This document shows, piece after piece, positions 26,281-34,940 of a stretch of DNA of 53,517 bases (the stretch's first letter is position 1; each line of letters opens with the position of its first letter). The position numbers were made by a program, and so were the translations under genes. The stretch comes from Bacillus sp. (in: firmicutes) (GTDB lineage: Bacteria > Bacillota > Bacilli > Bacillales > Salisediminibacteriaceae), in the NCBI GenBank assembly GCA_021208645.1, contig JAJOJL010000076.1:1-53517 (forward strand). The letters run 5' to 3'. The notes below the pieces were generated by a model, which was not told where the DNA came from, did no database searches, and saw only the letters and a list, made by a program, of their open reading frames with translations.

Positions 26281-26795
26281 CTATCCCTCATTAACATTCT
26301 TGTACTCTCTACTCAACATAGACAAAACATATAGTGACTCAAATGCCTCTTCTTTTTTTTAGACATTCTCTCAACGTTCCTTCGACCACGAAACCTTCCT
26401 TTTTATACAAGTGAAAGGCACGATCATTCGTTGTTTTTACATCAAGCCATAACCGGTGGGCACCTACTGTTTCAAATGCCCATTTTTTGACCTGTTTTAA
26501 TACTTCTGTCCCGTAACCTTTTTCTTTTTTCTGCGATCGTTATCCTTAATAGTTCGATAGTTCTATGTGGGCTTTCGATTCCGGCAATAATGATATAGCC
26601 AATCTGTTTACTTGTATACAGCTCCTCAATGATAAGATGGACGATATCTTTGTTTTCAATTGCTTCCTTATGTTTTTCATCTGACCATGGAATGATAAAT
26701 GCAGCGTTATCCTCATCTTGTTCTAACTCACAAACAAATTTCAAATCTCGCATTTCTGTTTTACGAAACTTTAATCGGTTTGTTTCTCCAATCAT
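26281..26795 (-). pseudogene. GNAT family acetyltransferase (RimJ/RimL-like), two frameshifts
   Basis: The intact N-terminal frame (26472-26795) covers TNRLKFRKTEMRDLKFVCEL to ELLRITIAEK. Removing one A from the A6 run at 26525-26530 continues with EKGYGTEVLKQVKKWAFETV (the CoA loop GYGTEV) and RAFHLYKKEGFVVEGTLREC. Removing one A from the A8 run at 26353-26360 adds EEAFESLYVLSMLSREYKN to a TAG at 26281. The repaired protein has about 170 residues, normal for the family. Confidence 0.8.
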
Positions 26796-26831
26796 GGTTA
26801 TTCCCCCCCATCGTAGCTTCCCTGAACAAGG

Positions 26832-27107
26832 CTAACTGGTCTTAATTTGTACCCGTTTCTTTTGAAGTTGCTTCCTTCTCTTAGCTAATTCTTTGCCGTC
26901 TACTTCCCATTTCTCTATTTTCACTATTAATTCCTCTAGCTCAAGTAGATAATTATATATTTCTAGTGAAAAGACACCATCCATTCCCTCTAGCCAGTAA
27001 TACTCATTAAATTCCCAGAAGACACTATACAGATCTTCTATTAAATCCTTCTTCCTAGGTGCTCCGAATAACCAATACTTATATAAGTCGTCTTCGTAGC
27101 TTTTCAT
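26832..27107 (-). CDS. Hypothetical protein
   Basis: 91 residues, soluble, with aromatic and acidic segments (LYKYWLFGAPRKKDLIEDLY) and a helical, charged C-terminal part (LEELIVKIEKWEVDGKELAK). It begins nine bases after the stop of the zinc-binding gene and may be co-transcribed. The ribosome site is weak. No family recognised. Confidence 0.5.
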   Translation of the reverse strand: MKSYEDDLYKYWLFGAPRKKDLIEDLYSVFWEFNEYYWLEGMDGVFSLEIYNYLLELEELIVKIEKWEVDGKELAKRRKQLQKKRVQIKTS

Positions 27108-27116
27108 CCATTCAAT

Positions 27117-27284
27117 TTACTCAAATCTAACGGCGTCATAATCATCAATATACGGGTGGTCCATATCGTTCGGCGAATTCTCAAACTTTTCATAACAATC
27201 ATCTGAGCAAAATACCACCCCCTCATTATTTACCCTCCGCTCGAGCCTCGGCTTTTTCCTACATACTTTACATCGTTTCACCAT
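27117..27284 (-). CDS. Small TRASH/MYM-like zinc-binding protein
   Basis: 55 residues from the ATG at 27284, behind GAGGAGG. A longer open frame up to 27407 runs into the dispersed repeat and is not credible. Cysteines in CKVCRKKP and VVFCSDDCYEKFEN give a four-cysteine zinc site of TRASH/MYM type (CxxC ... FCSxxC..F). The C-terminal tail is acidic. Function unknown. Confidence 0.6.
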   Translation of the reverse strand: MVKRCKVCRKKPRLERRVNNEGVVFCSDDCYEKFENSPNDMDHPYIDDYDAVRFE

Positions 27285-27367
27285 CACTAATACCTCCTCA
27301 TAAAGATTATCTATACCTTCCTTCCCCCTAACATACATACGGCAATTTATTTCTGCTACGGTACCCA

Positions 27368-27404
27368 TTCGACAAGTGACAGGCACCGCCCGAGATTTGT
27401 CGAA
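27368..27404. repeat. Copy 2 of the 37-bp dispersed palindromic repeat
   Basis: TTCGACAA (27368-27375) and TTGTCGAA (27397-27404) bound a core GTGACAGGCACCGCCCGAGA. Differs from the copy at 39262 at two of 37 positions. Confidence 0.8.
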
Positions 27405-27424
27405 CAACGACGGAGATGTTTTTG

Positions 27425-27433
27425 TGCTATAAT
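27425..27433 (+). promoter_or_regulatory. Extended -10 promoter of the alpha/beta hydrolase gene
   Basis: TGCTATAAT, an extended -10 element, 56 bases before the ATG and just downstream of the dispersed repeat. Confidence 0.5.
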
Positions 27434-27488
27434 GCTATTAAAGTTTTATCAGATTGCTAGATTACGAGAGTTGGAGTGGTATCTCATA

Positions 27489-28453
27489 ATGAAAAAGAAA
27501 ATTGTTATTATTTCAGCTACAATTGCAATATTACTTACTATTGCCTACGGTGCCGTAGGGAATTATTTTTATAACTTTGCCCTAAATGCCAATGACGAGA
27601 AGGAATTTCTCGTTGATAATCCCCATTTAGCCGAAAGTGAAGCCGTTTTAGCGGAAGTAGCAGAGGAAGCAAATCTAGCCGACAGTCTTTTTAAGGAAAA
27701 TCATGAGCCTGCATCCATTTTTCTTACTTCTTCTGATGAAAATAGATTTAATTTACACGCCTATATGTATGTTAATGAAGCAACTTCAGACAAATGGGTT
27801 ATTGCTGCTCACGGCTATACGAGCGGAGCAGACCATATGACTAGATGGGTACGTAATTTTTTCGAAGAAGGTTATCATGTCCTTGCCCTGATCTCCGTGG
27901 ACATGGTCAAAGCGATGGCCATTACATTGGGATGGGCTGGCATGATCGAGAGGACATCCTCCTTTGGGTTAATGAGATTGTAAAAATTAATCCAGATGCG
28001 GAAATTATGCTGTTTGGTATTTCCATGGGGGCTGCCACCGTTATGATGGCTTCTGGTGAAGAGCTTCCTCCAAATGTGAAGGTCATCGTAGCAGACTGTG
28101 GCTATACTTCCGTGAGCGATCTGTTCATTTATCAGCTGGATGACTTATTCGGTCTTCCTGAATTTCCAGTTATTCAAGCAGCCAACACTGTTACAAAGTA
28201 TCGTGCTGGCTATGACTTATACGAAGCATCTGCTGTAAAACAAGTAGCTAAAAGTACCACTCCAATTCTTTTTATTCATGGTGATGAAGACACCTTTGTT
28301 CCTTTTGAGATGGTGTACGAATTATATGATGCTACTAATGTGGAAAAAGACAAACTTATTATTCCTGGTGCAGGACACGGGGATGCAGAAAAAGTGGATC
28401 CAGAATTGTATTGGAGTACTATTTGGGAGTTTGTTGGTAATTATATTCATTGA
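27489..28453 (+). pseudogene. Alpha/beta hydrolase, membrane-anchored, one frameshift
   Basis: The start is the ATG at 27489 (MKKKIVIISATIAILLTIAY), with an N-terminal membrane anchor. HGYTSG marks the oxyanion region. Adding one C to the CCC at 27886-27888 joins the frames as YHVLAPDLRGHGQSDGHYIG. After it come the nucleophile elbow GISMG, the acid in FIHGDEDTFVPF and the histidine in GAGHGDAEK. About 321 residues when repaired, as in the DUF1749/YqkD-like group of Bacillus alpha/beta hydrolases. Substrate unknown. Confidence 0.82.
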
Positions 28454-28587
28454 TAACTTGGAAAACGCACGATAATACACTTAACTATCGGGTATGTCCT
28501 TTGAGATGTATAAAAGTAAAACGTGAATAAACACACACTTACCTTATGGCGTTACACTACAAGAAAACGAATATCCGTTGGATTCTA

Positions 28588-28620
28588 TAAAAAGGCACGA
28601 AGACAACTTCATGCTTTTTT
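28588..28620 (+). terminator. Rho-independent terminator
   Basis: GGCACGAAG pairs with CTTCATGC with one mismatch and is followed by T6. Confidence 0.65.
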
Positions 28621-28727
28621 ATTTTCTTGTTACTTACCTCAATTAATATAAGTGTCTTTTTTCATTAAATTCTTTAGGACCAATCGCAATAATATAATCA
28701 TTTTTACATCAATTTAGTTTATATAAA

Positions 28728-28755
28728 AGTTAACATAAAATATATTATGTTAACT
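28728..28755. promoter_or_regulatory. Perfect palindrome, possible operator
   Basis: AGTTAACATAA (28728-28738) and TTATGTTAACT (28745-28755), an 11-bp perfect inverted repeat with six bases between, followed by ATAAT. It lies 235 bases before the Nudix gene. Confidence 0.45.
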
Positions 28756-28989
28756 ATAATCAGGGAACAATAAAATAACAGTTTCAACTTACTATATAAA
28801 TAATCTTATTAAAGTCTCCTGGATCAAATAAAGCGTAAATTCATCTGCTTCGAATCGTTATCATTATTCTTGTTTTCATCAACTATGGTAAAATAAGTTT
28901 TCGAGCAGCTTTTGCAATTAATTTCCCTTCTTTCTTTTAGGGCAAAATTTATTATGTTAGACAAAGAATTAATGAGGAGGTTTTCACCT

Positions 28990-29394
28990 TTGACTAATCA
29001 TGAAAAGTTTATTGTTGGTGCTCACGCCATTATAGTGAATACAGAAGGCAAGGTGCTACTTTTAAAACGTACCTATGGGGATTTTGGATGGAGCTTACCA
29101 GGCGGCGGTGTAGAACGTGGAGAAACGATTCATCAAGCGCTCATAAGGGAATGCCAGGAAGAACTGGGAGTGGACGTACAGAATGTCCTCATGACTGGCT
29201 TTTATTATCATAGTCATCTCAATGCACAAGTTGCCATCTTCCGTTGCTCCCTTCCTGAAGGAGCAGAAATTCAACTCAGTCACGAGCATTCTGATTATAG
29301 ATGGACTCCTTTATCCCAATTAAATGAGGTGCAACGAATTCGAGCTGTTGATGCTATGCAATATAGCGGCGAAGTCATAAGTAGAGCTTTCTAA
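28990..29394 (+). CDS. Nudix hydrolase
   Basis: 134 residues from the TTG at 28990, eight bases after GAGGAGG; the longer frame has no ribosome site. The Nudix box is complete at 39-61 (GGVERGETIHQALIRECQEE then LGV), fitting Gx5Ex7REUxEExGU. Such enzymes hydrolyse nucleoside diphosphate derivatives; the substrate cannot be told. Single gene with a terminator behind. Confidence 0.88.
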   Translation: MTNHEKFIVGAHAIIVNTEGKVLLLKRTYGDFGWSLPGGGVERGETIHQALIRECQEELGVDVQNVLMTGFYYHSHLNAQVAIFRCSLPEGAEIQLSHEHSDYRWTPLSQLNEVQRIRAVDAMQYSGEVISRAF

Positions 29395-29432
29395 AAAGAG
29401 GGACAGACGATTTGAAGTCTGCCCCTTTTCTT
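29393..29432. terminator. Rho-independent terminator
   Basis: AAAAGAGGGACAGAC pairs with GTCTGCCCCTTTT and is followed by CTTTTC. Between convergent genes. Confidence 0.75.
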
Positions 29433-29506
29433 TTCACCATTATAATTCTCTCTAATAAAACCTTTCACTCCATTAAAGTAAGGAGTTACTACAGCATATG
29501 TCTTCC

Positions 29507-30373
29507 CTACCGAGATAATCCCCTAACAATTTGTTGCAATCCTTCATTAATAGGTGTTGGTGGACGGCCGAGCAATTTCTTTAAATCGTTGCTTACCACT
29601 TCCAATGTTCCTTCTCGAATCTCCTTTTGGATTCCTACTAGGAAAGGGAGTAGAAAATCTGGAACTCCGGCCTCTTTCATTGCTTCCACATAAGCCTCAT
29701 CATCCACTTGCTGTAATGGGACTTGCCTTCCTAGTACGGTACCGAGGATGGCAACGAATTCACCTTGTGTCAATAATTTACCTGACAGTTCGTACACCTT
29801 ATTTTCATGACCGCTACCTGACAGTACCGCCGCTGCTGCCTCTGCATAATCTTGTTGTAACGCCCAGCCTACCTTACCTTCTCCTGCCGAAGTTACCCAT
29901 GCCTCACCTGCCATGGCACCATGGATACTCGGAATTTCATTCTCCAAATACCAATTGTTTCGTAAAAAACAATAGGCAATTCTTGTATCTATGATAGCTT
30001 TTTCTGTTGCCTGATGAACCGGAGCAAGGCTGTTGGTGGATTCCATTGCGTTTGCAATACTCGTATAAGCAATGAATGAAACACCTGCTTGTGCTGCTGC
30101 CGTAACGGCGTTCGTATGCTGTCGGATTCTTGTTTCATTGTCCCCGTCAGTAGAGATAATCAACAACCTCTCTACACCTGTGAATGCAGATTTTAACGTC
30201 TTAGGATGATCGAAATCCCCGTGTCTTACTTCTATTCCACGCTTGCGAAAGTCTTCAGCTTTGTCTGGGTTTCGAACACTGACAGCCAGTTTACTAGCTG
30301 GGACTTTTTTTACCAACGATTCTACTACCTTTGAACCTAATTTACCAGTCGCACCTGTGATCAATAGTTTCAA
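29507..30373 (-). CDS. NmrA/QorB-like NAD(P)-binding reductase
   Basis: 288 residues. Start at the TTG at 30373 (MKLLITGATGKLGSKVVESL), placed seven bases after GGGAG; an ATG six codons upstream contains that site. Dinucleotide-binding GATGKLG at 7-13, then SVRNPDKAEDFRKRG, and the AYTSIANA and LRNNWYLEN elements of the QorB/NmrA group of atypical short-chain dehydrogenases. Likely an NAD(P)H-dependent quinone reductase or redox sensor; which one is not certain. Confidence 0.82.
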   Translation of the reverse strand: MKLLITGATGKLGSKVVESLVKKVPASKLAVSVRNPDKAEDFRKRGIEVRHGDFDHPKTLKSAFTGVERLLIISTDGDNETRIRQHTNAVTAAAQAGVSFIAYTSIANAMESTNSLAPVHQATEKAIIDTRIAYCFLRNNWYLENEIPSIHGAMAGEAWVTSAGEGKVGWALQQDYAEAAAAVLSGSGHENKVYELSGKLLTQGEFVAILGTVLGRQVPLQQVDDEAYVEAMKEAGVPDFLLPFLVGIQKEIREGTLEVVSNDLKKLLGRPPTPINEGLQQIVRGLSR

Positions 30374-30543
30374 TACAGTTCTCCCTCTCATCGTTTCTTA
30401 ATTATGTAATATTTTATCTGTTTCCTGACCCATTTAGCAAATTATTTAGGATAACGAAAAATAGATGTAATAATTTGTCAACTATTGCTTATCCTATAGT
30501 CTGATTAATCATAAAACGAGAATGAAAGAAAAGTGGGGTTACG

Positions 30544-30648
30544 ATGCAAAACAAAACTAACACTTCCCAATCAGGTTCAGGATTAACTTCAGTAGAAATG
30601 GCAAGCCTATGGAACGGCTACTTAATCGATCGAGACAAATTAGTTTAG
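30544..30648 (+). pseudogene. DUF3231 family remnant (N-terminus only)
   Basis: GTGGGG before an ATG at 30544 opens a 34-codon frame with SGSGLTSVEMASLWNGYLID, the typical start of DUF3231 proteins, which normally exceed 300 residues. It then stops; no continuation is found downstream in any frame before the next gene. It looks like a deletion remnant. Confidence 0.5.
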
Positions 30649-30727
30649 GGAATTGACCTTTCTTTTTACGGAAAATGACGGGGACTTCTGTATGAAATAT
30701 GTTAAAATAATATAATACGAAACAATT

Positions 30728-30756
30728 GGAGAGTGAACCCTTCCTCTCCGTTTTTT
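30728..30756 (+). terminator. Rho-independent terminator
   Basis: GGAGAG/CTCTCC stem followed by T6. Confidence 0.65.
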
Positions 30757-30807
30757 AATGCCATCATAATGAATTTCCAATAAATACACTCAGGAGTGGA
30801 AAAACAA

Positions 30808-31987
30808 ATGAATAAAAAAGACATTGCACATTTCCGTAATCAATTTAAACCGAATAACGAAAAACTAAAAATCAGCGATTTGTACACCGTCTATGTGATG
30901 AAAGATTCCAGTGAAATCTACCATCATCAAAGTCAGCCTTTTCAAATGCTGGAGATGGAGCAACAGGAACTCTTCTTCCATAACTTTAAAAAAAATTCTT
31001 GGTGGTCAGTTGGATCAGAAGTTATTTGAACTCAAGTTTCGTCGTGATGCAGAAGATAACAGTCAGTTGATTCTCCATCAAGGTTTATTAAGCGAAGATG
31101 TGGAAGACTGGAAGGAACAAATGCTAAAAATGGTAGGGAAAATGCTGACGAACCGCCAATATGACAAAGATATAGTCATTACCTTTATTCGAGGTCAGTA
31201 TTTTAAGCCGACGAAAAAGCCCAATGAAGAAGTGGAACAAAGTGCGTTGGATGCGTTATACACCCACCCCTTTACGCTATGTACCATAAATAGTACACAA
31301 GATCCGAAGAAGGAATTACTATTTGACTATTTAACAAAAGAATTCAAATACAATATTGTTGTCGATCCGATCATTAATTTAAACGCACCGATTGGCGGCT
31401 TTCTCTTCCCTTGTTTTACCAATAACCTTTCAGATGTTAACCATATTTTATATGCTGCCGGAAAAGCTAATGAGCCGGACTACCAGTTTATTGAAGAGGT
31501 ATTGAACAGTGAAGAAGTCATGACAGCGATGGATGACAAAATTGTTTTTGAAGAAATCGTCAAAGACGTGACGGGAGATCAGCTTAATACAGGTACGCTT
31601 GCCAATGTATATGAAGAAATTCATCGGGTGATTGAGCAAAACGAAGAAGAAGAAGCACCGAAGCTAGATTATAAAGATGTGGAAAGGGTCCTAACGCAAA
31701 GTGGTGTAAAAGACATAAATGCGGACCAAGTAGAGGTTGCTTTTCAAAAAGTCATCAATGACGAAAAATATGAAATTAAAGCGAGCAATATTGTTCCTAA
31801 GTTCACCTCTAAATCGATAAAAATCGAAACGAAGGTGGCGAAAGTTTCTATTAGTCCACAAGATTTACGGTACGTGAAGCAAATCAACTTTGATGGGAAG
31901 CGTTACTTAATGATTGAGGTTGAAGAAGATACAGTAATTGATGGATTTACCATGATTCCAGAAGCGTTTGGTGGCGGAGACGTCTAA
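30808..31987 (+). pseudogene. DUF4317 family protein, one frameshift
   Basis: Start ATG at 30808 (MNKKDIAHFRNQFKPNNEKL) behind AGGAGTGG. Removing one A from the A8 run at 30988-30995 joins NFKK to ILGGQLDQKLFELKFRRDAE. The rest reads intact (FIRGQYFKPTKK, PIGGFLFPCFTNNLSDVNHI, YLMIEVEEDTVIDGFTMIPE). About 392 residues when repaired, the usual DUF4317 length. Soluble, of unknown function. Confidence 0.82.
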
Positions 31988-32014
31988 AGATTTCCCTAAA
32001 TATAATAGTTAATT

Positions 32015-32052
32015 ATCCCTGGTATAAGTACTTTCTATCCGGGGAGTTTTAA
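32015..32052 (+). terminator. Probable terminator
   Basis: ATCCCTGGTATA faces TATCCGGGGAG, followed by TTTTAATTT. Confidence 0.5.
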
Positions 32053-32145
32053 TTTAATGCTTCTGTTTTAGGCTGGTGTTAATTATTATAAAAGTTGATT
32101 TGAGCGGATGGAGAAAATCAACAGTAAAACACCTATCAGAACCAA

Positions 32146-32676
32146 TTATTGTATAATGTATTCGAGAAATGAAACAATTTCCCATATAGACAGGAGGAAT
32201 GATTGTAACAATCCTCCCAAAATAAAAACTCCTAAAAAGCATCCAAATCCAAGGAGTAAAATAATTATCTCCCCTTTTCCACCTGTTCGATAAGTAATGG
32301 GAGCCTTTACCCTTTGTTTAGTGAATGGCAGAAGTAGTGGAACTCCACGTACAGAGAAAAAATCACCAACGATATGACAGGCATAACCTATGAAAAGTCC
32401 TAGGCTAAATGATGAAGGGTACAAGCTATATAGGAAATAGAGGCCAGCACATGCCAAAAGAGAATGTGTCAGCCCCCTATGCCCCATGATTTTTTTCAGA
32501 GGATATGCAATGAAAAACAGCTTCCTGCCAATAAATGATTTTGGTTCGTCTATATCCGGTAACAGGCTTCCAAGAGCAATCCCTACAGCTAAAAATACGG
32601 TGAAAGGTATGGATAGTATCTTTGCAAAAATGGCTCCGCCGGCCATGGAAGTAGCAACATGTGTTTTGTATCTCAT
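32146..32676 (-). CDS. YdjM/DUF457-type membrane-bound putative metal-dependent hydrolase
   Basis: 176 residues. Begins MRYKTHVATSMAGGAIFAKI. Conserved polar motifs between membrane segments are LLPDIDEP, GHRGLTHSL and CHIVGDFFSVRGVPLLLPF, as in YdjM (LexA-regulated in E. coli) and B. subtilis YvsG/YfhP. Activity unproven for the family. GGAATG lies nine bases before the ATG. A 13-bp perfect inverted repeat sits immediately upstream (32686-32725). Confidence 0.82.
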   Translation of the reverse strand: MRYKTHVATSMAGGAIFAKILSIPFTVFLAVGIALGSLLPDIDEPKSFIGRKLFFIAYPLKKIMGHRGLTHSLLACAGLYFLYSLYPSSFSLGLFIGYACHIVGDFFSVRGVPLLLPFTKQRVKAPITYRTGGKGEIIILLLGFGCFLGVFILGGLLQSFLLSIWEIVSFLEYIIQ

Positions 32677-32685
32677 CTTCCATCA

Positions 32686-32725
32686 TTCCAAACATAAAAA
32701 ATATACATTATGTTTATGTTTGGAA
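32686..32725 (-). promoter_or_regulatory. 13-bp inverted repeat upstream of the YdjM-like gene
   Basis: TTCCAAACATAAA (32686-32698) and TTTATGTTTGGAA (32713-32725) are perfect inverses with 14 bases between. A TATATT -10-like hexamer lies in the loop on the minus strand, so a bound repressor would cover the promoter. Does not fit the Bacillus LexA box (CGAAC-N4-GTTCG). Confidence 0.6.
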
Positions 32726-32835
32726 GTGATCATCAGTTCCATATTATCTACATGTACACTCTTTAAATAATGGAAGCATGATCAGTGCTTGCTTCTATAG
32801 TTACATTCATGTGCTAGGAAAAATCACGAATACAC

Positions 32836-33513
32836 CTATTTGTTCCTTTTCATTTTGATTCCTAATAGAATAACGAGGATGCCTATTGGCAGCATGAGGA
32901 TTCCACTAGCAACTGTTGCTGTATTTATTAACTCATTCCTGGCAATATAGCCAATGAAGGCGATGATGGATAATGCTCCTGATAACCATAATAATAAACC
33001 AATTAACCTTATTAAGCCTTTTTCAAAGATTAACTTATATCCTATTAAAAAAGCACTAATGGCAAAGAATGTATAGCCTAATTGATTGAATAAATATGCA
33101 TACGAATCTGGGTTTAAGAAGAACCAGTTTTCTGATCTCTCTAAATTTCCGTTGGCAATGTGATTAAATAGTGTAGAATATTGTGAGACGTAAGAAATAC
33201 TCACGGACAGAACATATAATGCCAAGGCAAATTCCCCTACTGAAATTAACGCTGGCTTATGTTTCTTCGCCTGCACTCCGTAAGCCAAAAGGAGCATAAT
33301 GAAGGCCGTTGCAGGAGCAATTAAGGTGGCGAACATGAAATTCCACCTGTATACAGTTGAGTTATGGGCAATCAGTGCCAATTGTTCTTGAACATCTCCG
33401 CCCATCTCTGCTAAAACCATAAAAATCGGCCATAAAACTATAATCGTTGTAAAAATAATTCCTCCATAAATAAAACTACTGGGCTTTTTAAATAAGCTTA
33501 ATTTGTTTTCCAC
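32836..33513 (-). CDS. Polytopic membrane protein (DUF4386-like)
   Basis: 225 residues with about six hydrophobic segments. The start is the GTG at 33513, six bases after GGGGG; an upstream TTG (33528) includes that site. Order: cytoplasmic start, LWPIFMVLAEMGGDVQEQL outer loop, then evenly spaced membrane helices and a basic end (KMKRNK). The spacing resembles DUF4386 proteins; this is tentative. Single gene. Confidence 0.6.
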   Translation of the reverse strand: MENKLSLFKKPSSFIYGGIIFTTIIVLWPIFMVLAEMGGDVQEQLALIAHNSTVYRWNFMFATLIAPATAFIMLLLAYGVQAKKHKPALISVGEFALALYVLSVSISYVSQYSTLFNHIANGNLERSENWFFLNPDSYAYLFNQLGYTFFAISAFLIGYKLIFEKGLIRLIGLLLWLSGALSIIAFIGYIARNELINTATVASGILMLPIGILVILLGIKMKRNK

Positions 33514-33693
33514 GTAATTATCCCCCAACTTCTACTGTCTTTTCTAAGAATCCTAAAAGAACATGATGTTAGTATTATAATTTATAATAACTTGCAATTA
33601 TTGGGTGATCTGTGGAGTTTTTGTTACAAAGCTTATGTTTGCATTGGGAAAGCAGCTTCAATGATCGTGGAAGTTAGAATACGACGGGGTAAA

Positions 33694-33741
33694 TAATAAA
33701 CCGACTTCGTAGTATATTCTGCTTAGGAAGTCGGTTTATTA
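33694..33741. terminator. Strong hairpin, bidirectional terminator
   Basis: 14-bp perfect stem AATAAACCGACTTC/GAAGTCGGTTTATT with an 18-base loop. Confidence 0.7.
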
Positions 33742-33845
33742 AATGTATTAATAAAAGCTTTATAAGAAGCTCCACTTTTCAATAAAGTTTCTAATCATCA
33801 AACTATTAAAATAATAAATAAGTGCAGGAACAACTCCAAGAAGCA

Positions 33846-34142
33846 TTAACTGAGAACTGATACTTCTAGGAAACTCCCTTGAACAAAAAGTACAGTAAGT
33901 AAAGTAACAATTCCTGCTAGACTATAAAATAGTATGGATATACCAAAAGTTCTCAATGTGGATTGAACCAGAATTTTTTCTAACAATACAAACTCTATCA
34001 AGTAGGAAAAGGCATTTCCCAGTACGGCATAGATAATGAATGCACCAACATAAATAGCCCAAAAGTATTCCAAACTACTATTTAATAGTAAAGCTACGAA
34101 AACTGCACTTAATATTGGATTAATTATTTTTTCTAAGTACAT
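33846..34142 (-). CDS. Three- to four-TM membrane protein, C-terminus frameshifted
   Basis: 98 residues with three hydrophobic segments. It stops at 33846, but a one-base shift near 33857 continues the same type of sequence (QLMLLGVVPALIYYFNSLMI, then RNFIEKWSFL) to a TAA at 33760, giving a fourth helix. The intact protein would have about 127 residues. Function unknown. Confidence 0.55.
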   Translation of the reverse strand: MYLEKIINPILSAVFVALLLNSSLEYFWAIYVGAFIIYAVLGNAFSYLIEFVLLEKILVQSTLRTFGISILFYSLAGIVTLLTVLFVQGSFLEVSVLS

Positions 34143-34196
34143 AACATCCCCTCTTCCCTTTCCAATCCCAAGTATTAATTATTTGACATTTGTCTT

Positions 34197-34365
34197 TTAT
34201 TCTCTGGCGAATAATCTCCAATTTGCTATGAGTGATATACTAATAGAAATAACAAAGGAAGAAGTAATAACAACCATAAAGTTTTGAGACCCCAAATACG
34301 TAAATAGTAAAAGAAAAATAAATGGAATTCCAAACCATCTTGATGTAAATAAACTTCTCCAATCT
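34197..34365 (-). pseudogene. Membrane protein fragment
   Basis: Frame ending with TAA at 34197 reads DWRSLFTSRWFGIPFIFLLL, then two hydrophobic helices and ANWRLFARE. There is no start codon in frame before the end of the preceding gene (34375). It looks like the C-terminal part of a small membrane protein whose start has been lost. Confidence 0.4.
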
Positions 34366-34374
34366 TTATGGCAA

Positions 34375-34682
34375 TCAGTTTTTTCTCGATACCTTTGAAA
34401 ATATTAATGGAGAAAAAATGATAAATAGCAGTAACAACTGTAAATACGGTTCTAGCAAATCAAACTGCATGTGAATGGCAACGAATAAAATAAATAGGGC
34501 AATAAGAATGCTGGCATAGCCCCAAAATGCTTTTGTTTCCTTTTTAAGTTCAATTACGCCCGTAAGGAAAACGAGAAAGCCAAGGACGACATAAAAAAAG
34601 GGATAAACTCATGCCTTTCAGTGATTAGTATCGTCCCTCCACCTAGAGTAGTAATTATGGCGATTCTGATTTTTATAAGCAT
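34375..34682 (-). pseudogene. Small membrane protein, one frameshift
   Basis: GGAGG five bases before the ATG at 34682 starts MLIKIRIAIITTLGGGTILI ... EFIPFF. Adding one T to the T7 run (A7 on plus, 34593-34599) continues as YVVLGFLVFLTGVIELKKET to FSPLIFSKVSRKN and a TGA at 34375. Repaired length about 102 residues, three or four helices. Function unknown. Confidence 0.55.
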
Positions 34683-34879
34683 TGCAACCTCCAGTTAATA
34701 GTGAAAAACGTACAGCATATGTATAGGTTTTGAACCTCAACAGTATGGATGACCCTCCTTATCTTAACATATTTTAACAGTTGATTAACGTTTCAACTAT
34801 TATTATGAAAGAAAATATAAACGTTTTTTAATGACAAAGTGGGTAGTAGACATGTCTCATAAAAATATTATCAAATAAA

Positions 34880-34909
34880 TGAAACCTGGCAAAACACATA
34901 CGTATCTAA
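34880..34909 (+). promoter_or_regulatory. ECF-type promoter of sigma module 3
   Basis: TGAAAC (34880-34885), 15 bases, then CGTATC (34901-34906): the classic B. subtilis ECF pattern (TGAAAC ... CGTA), 35 bases before the sigma start. Confidence 0.65.
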
Positions 34910-34940
34910 TTAATAGGCTGGCCGAAGGGGGAGATTGGAT

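Larger units (their letters stand above)
28454..28989. other. Intergenic region with terminator and operator-like palindrome
   Basis: No gene supported. It holds a terminator (28588-28620) and the palindrome at 28728-28755; the remainder is AT-rich. Confidence 0.4.

Noticed and set aside
32686..32725. LexA operator for the YdjM-like gene.
   Set aside because: The sequence lacks the CGAAC/GTTCG arms of the Bacillus LexA box.
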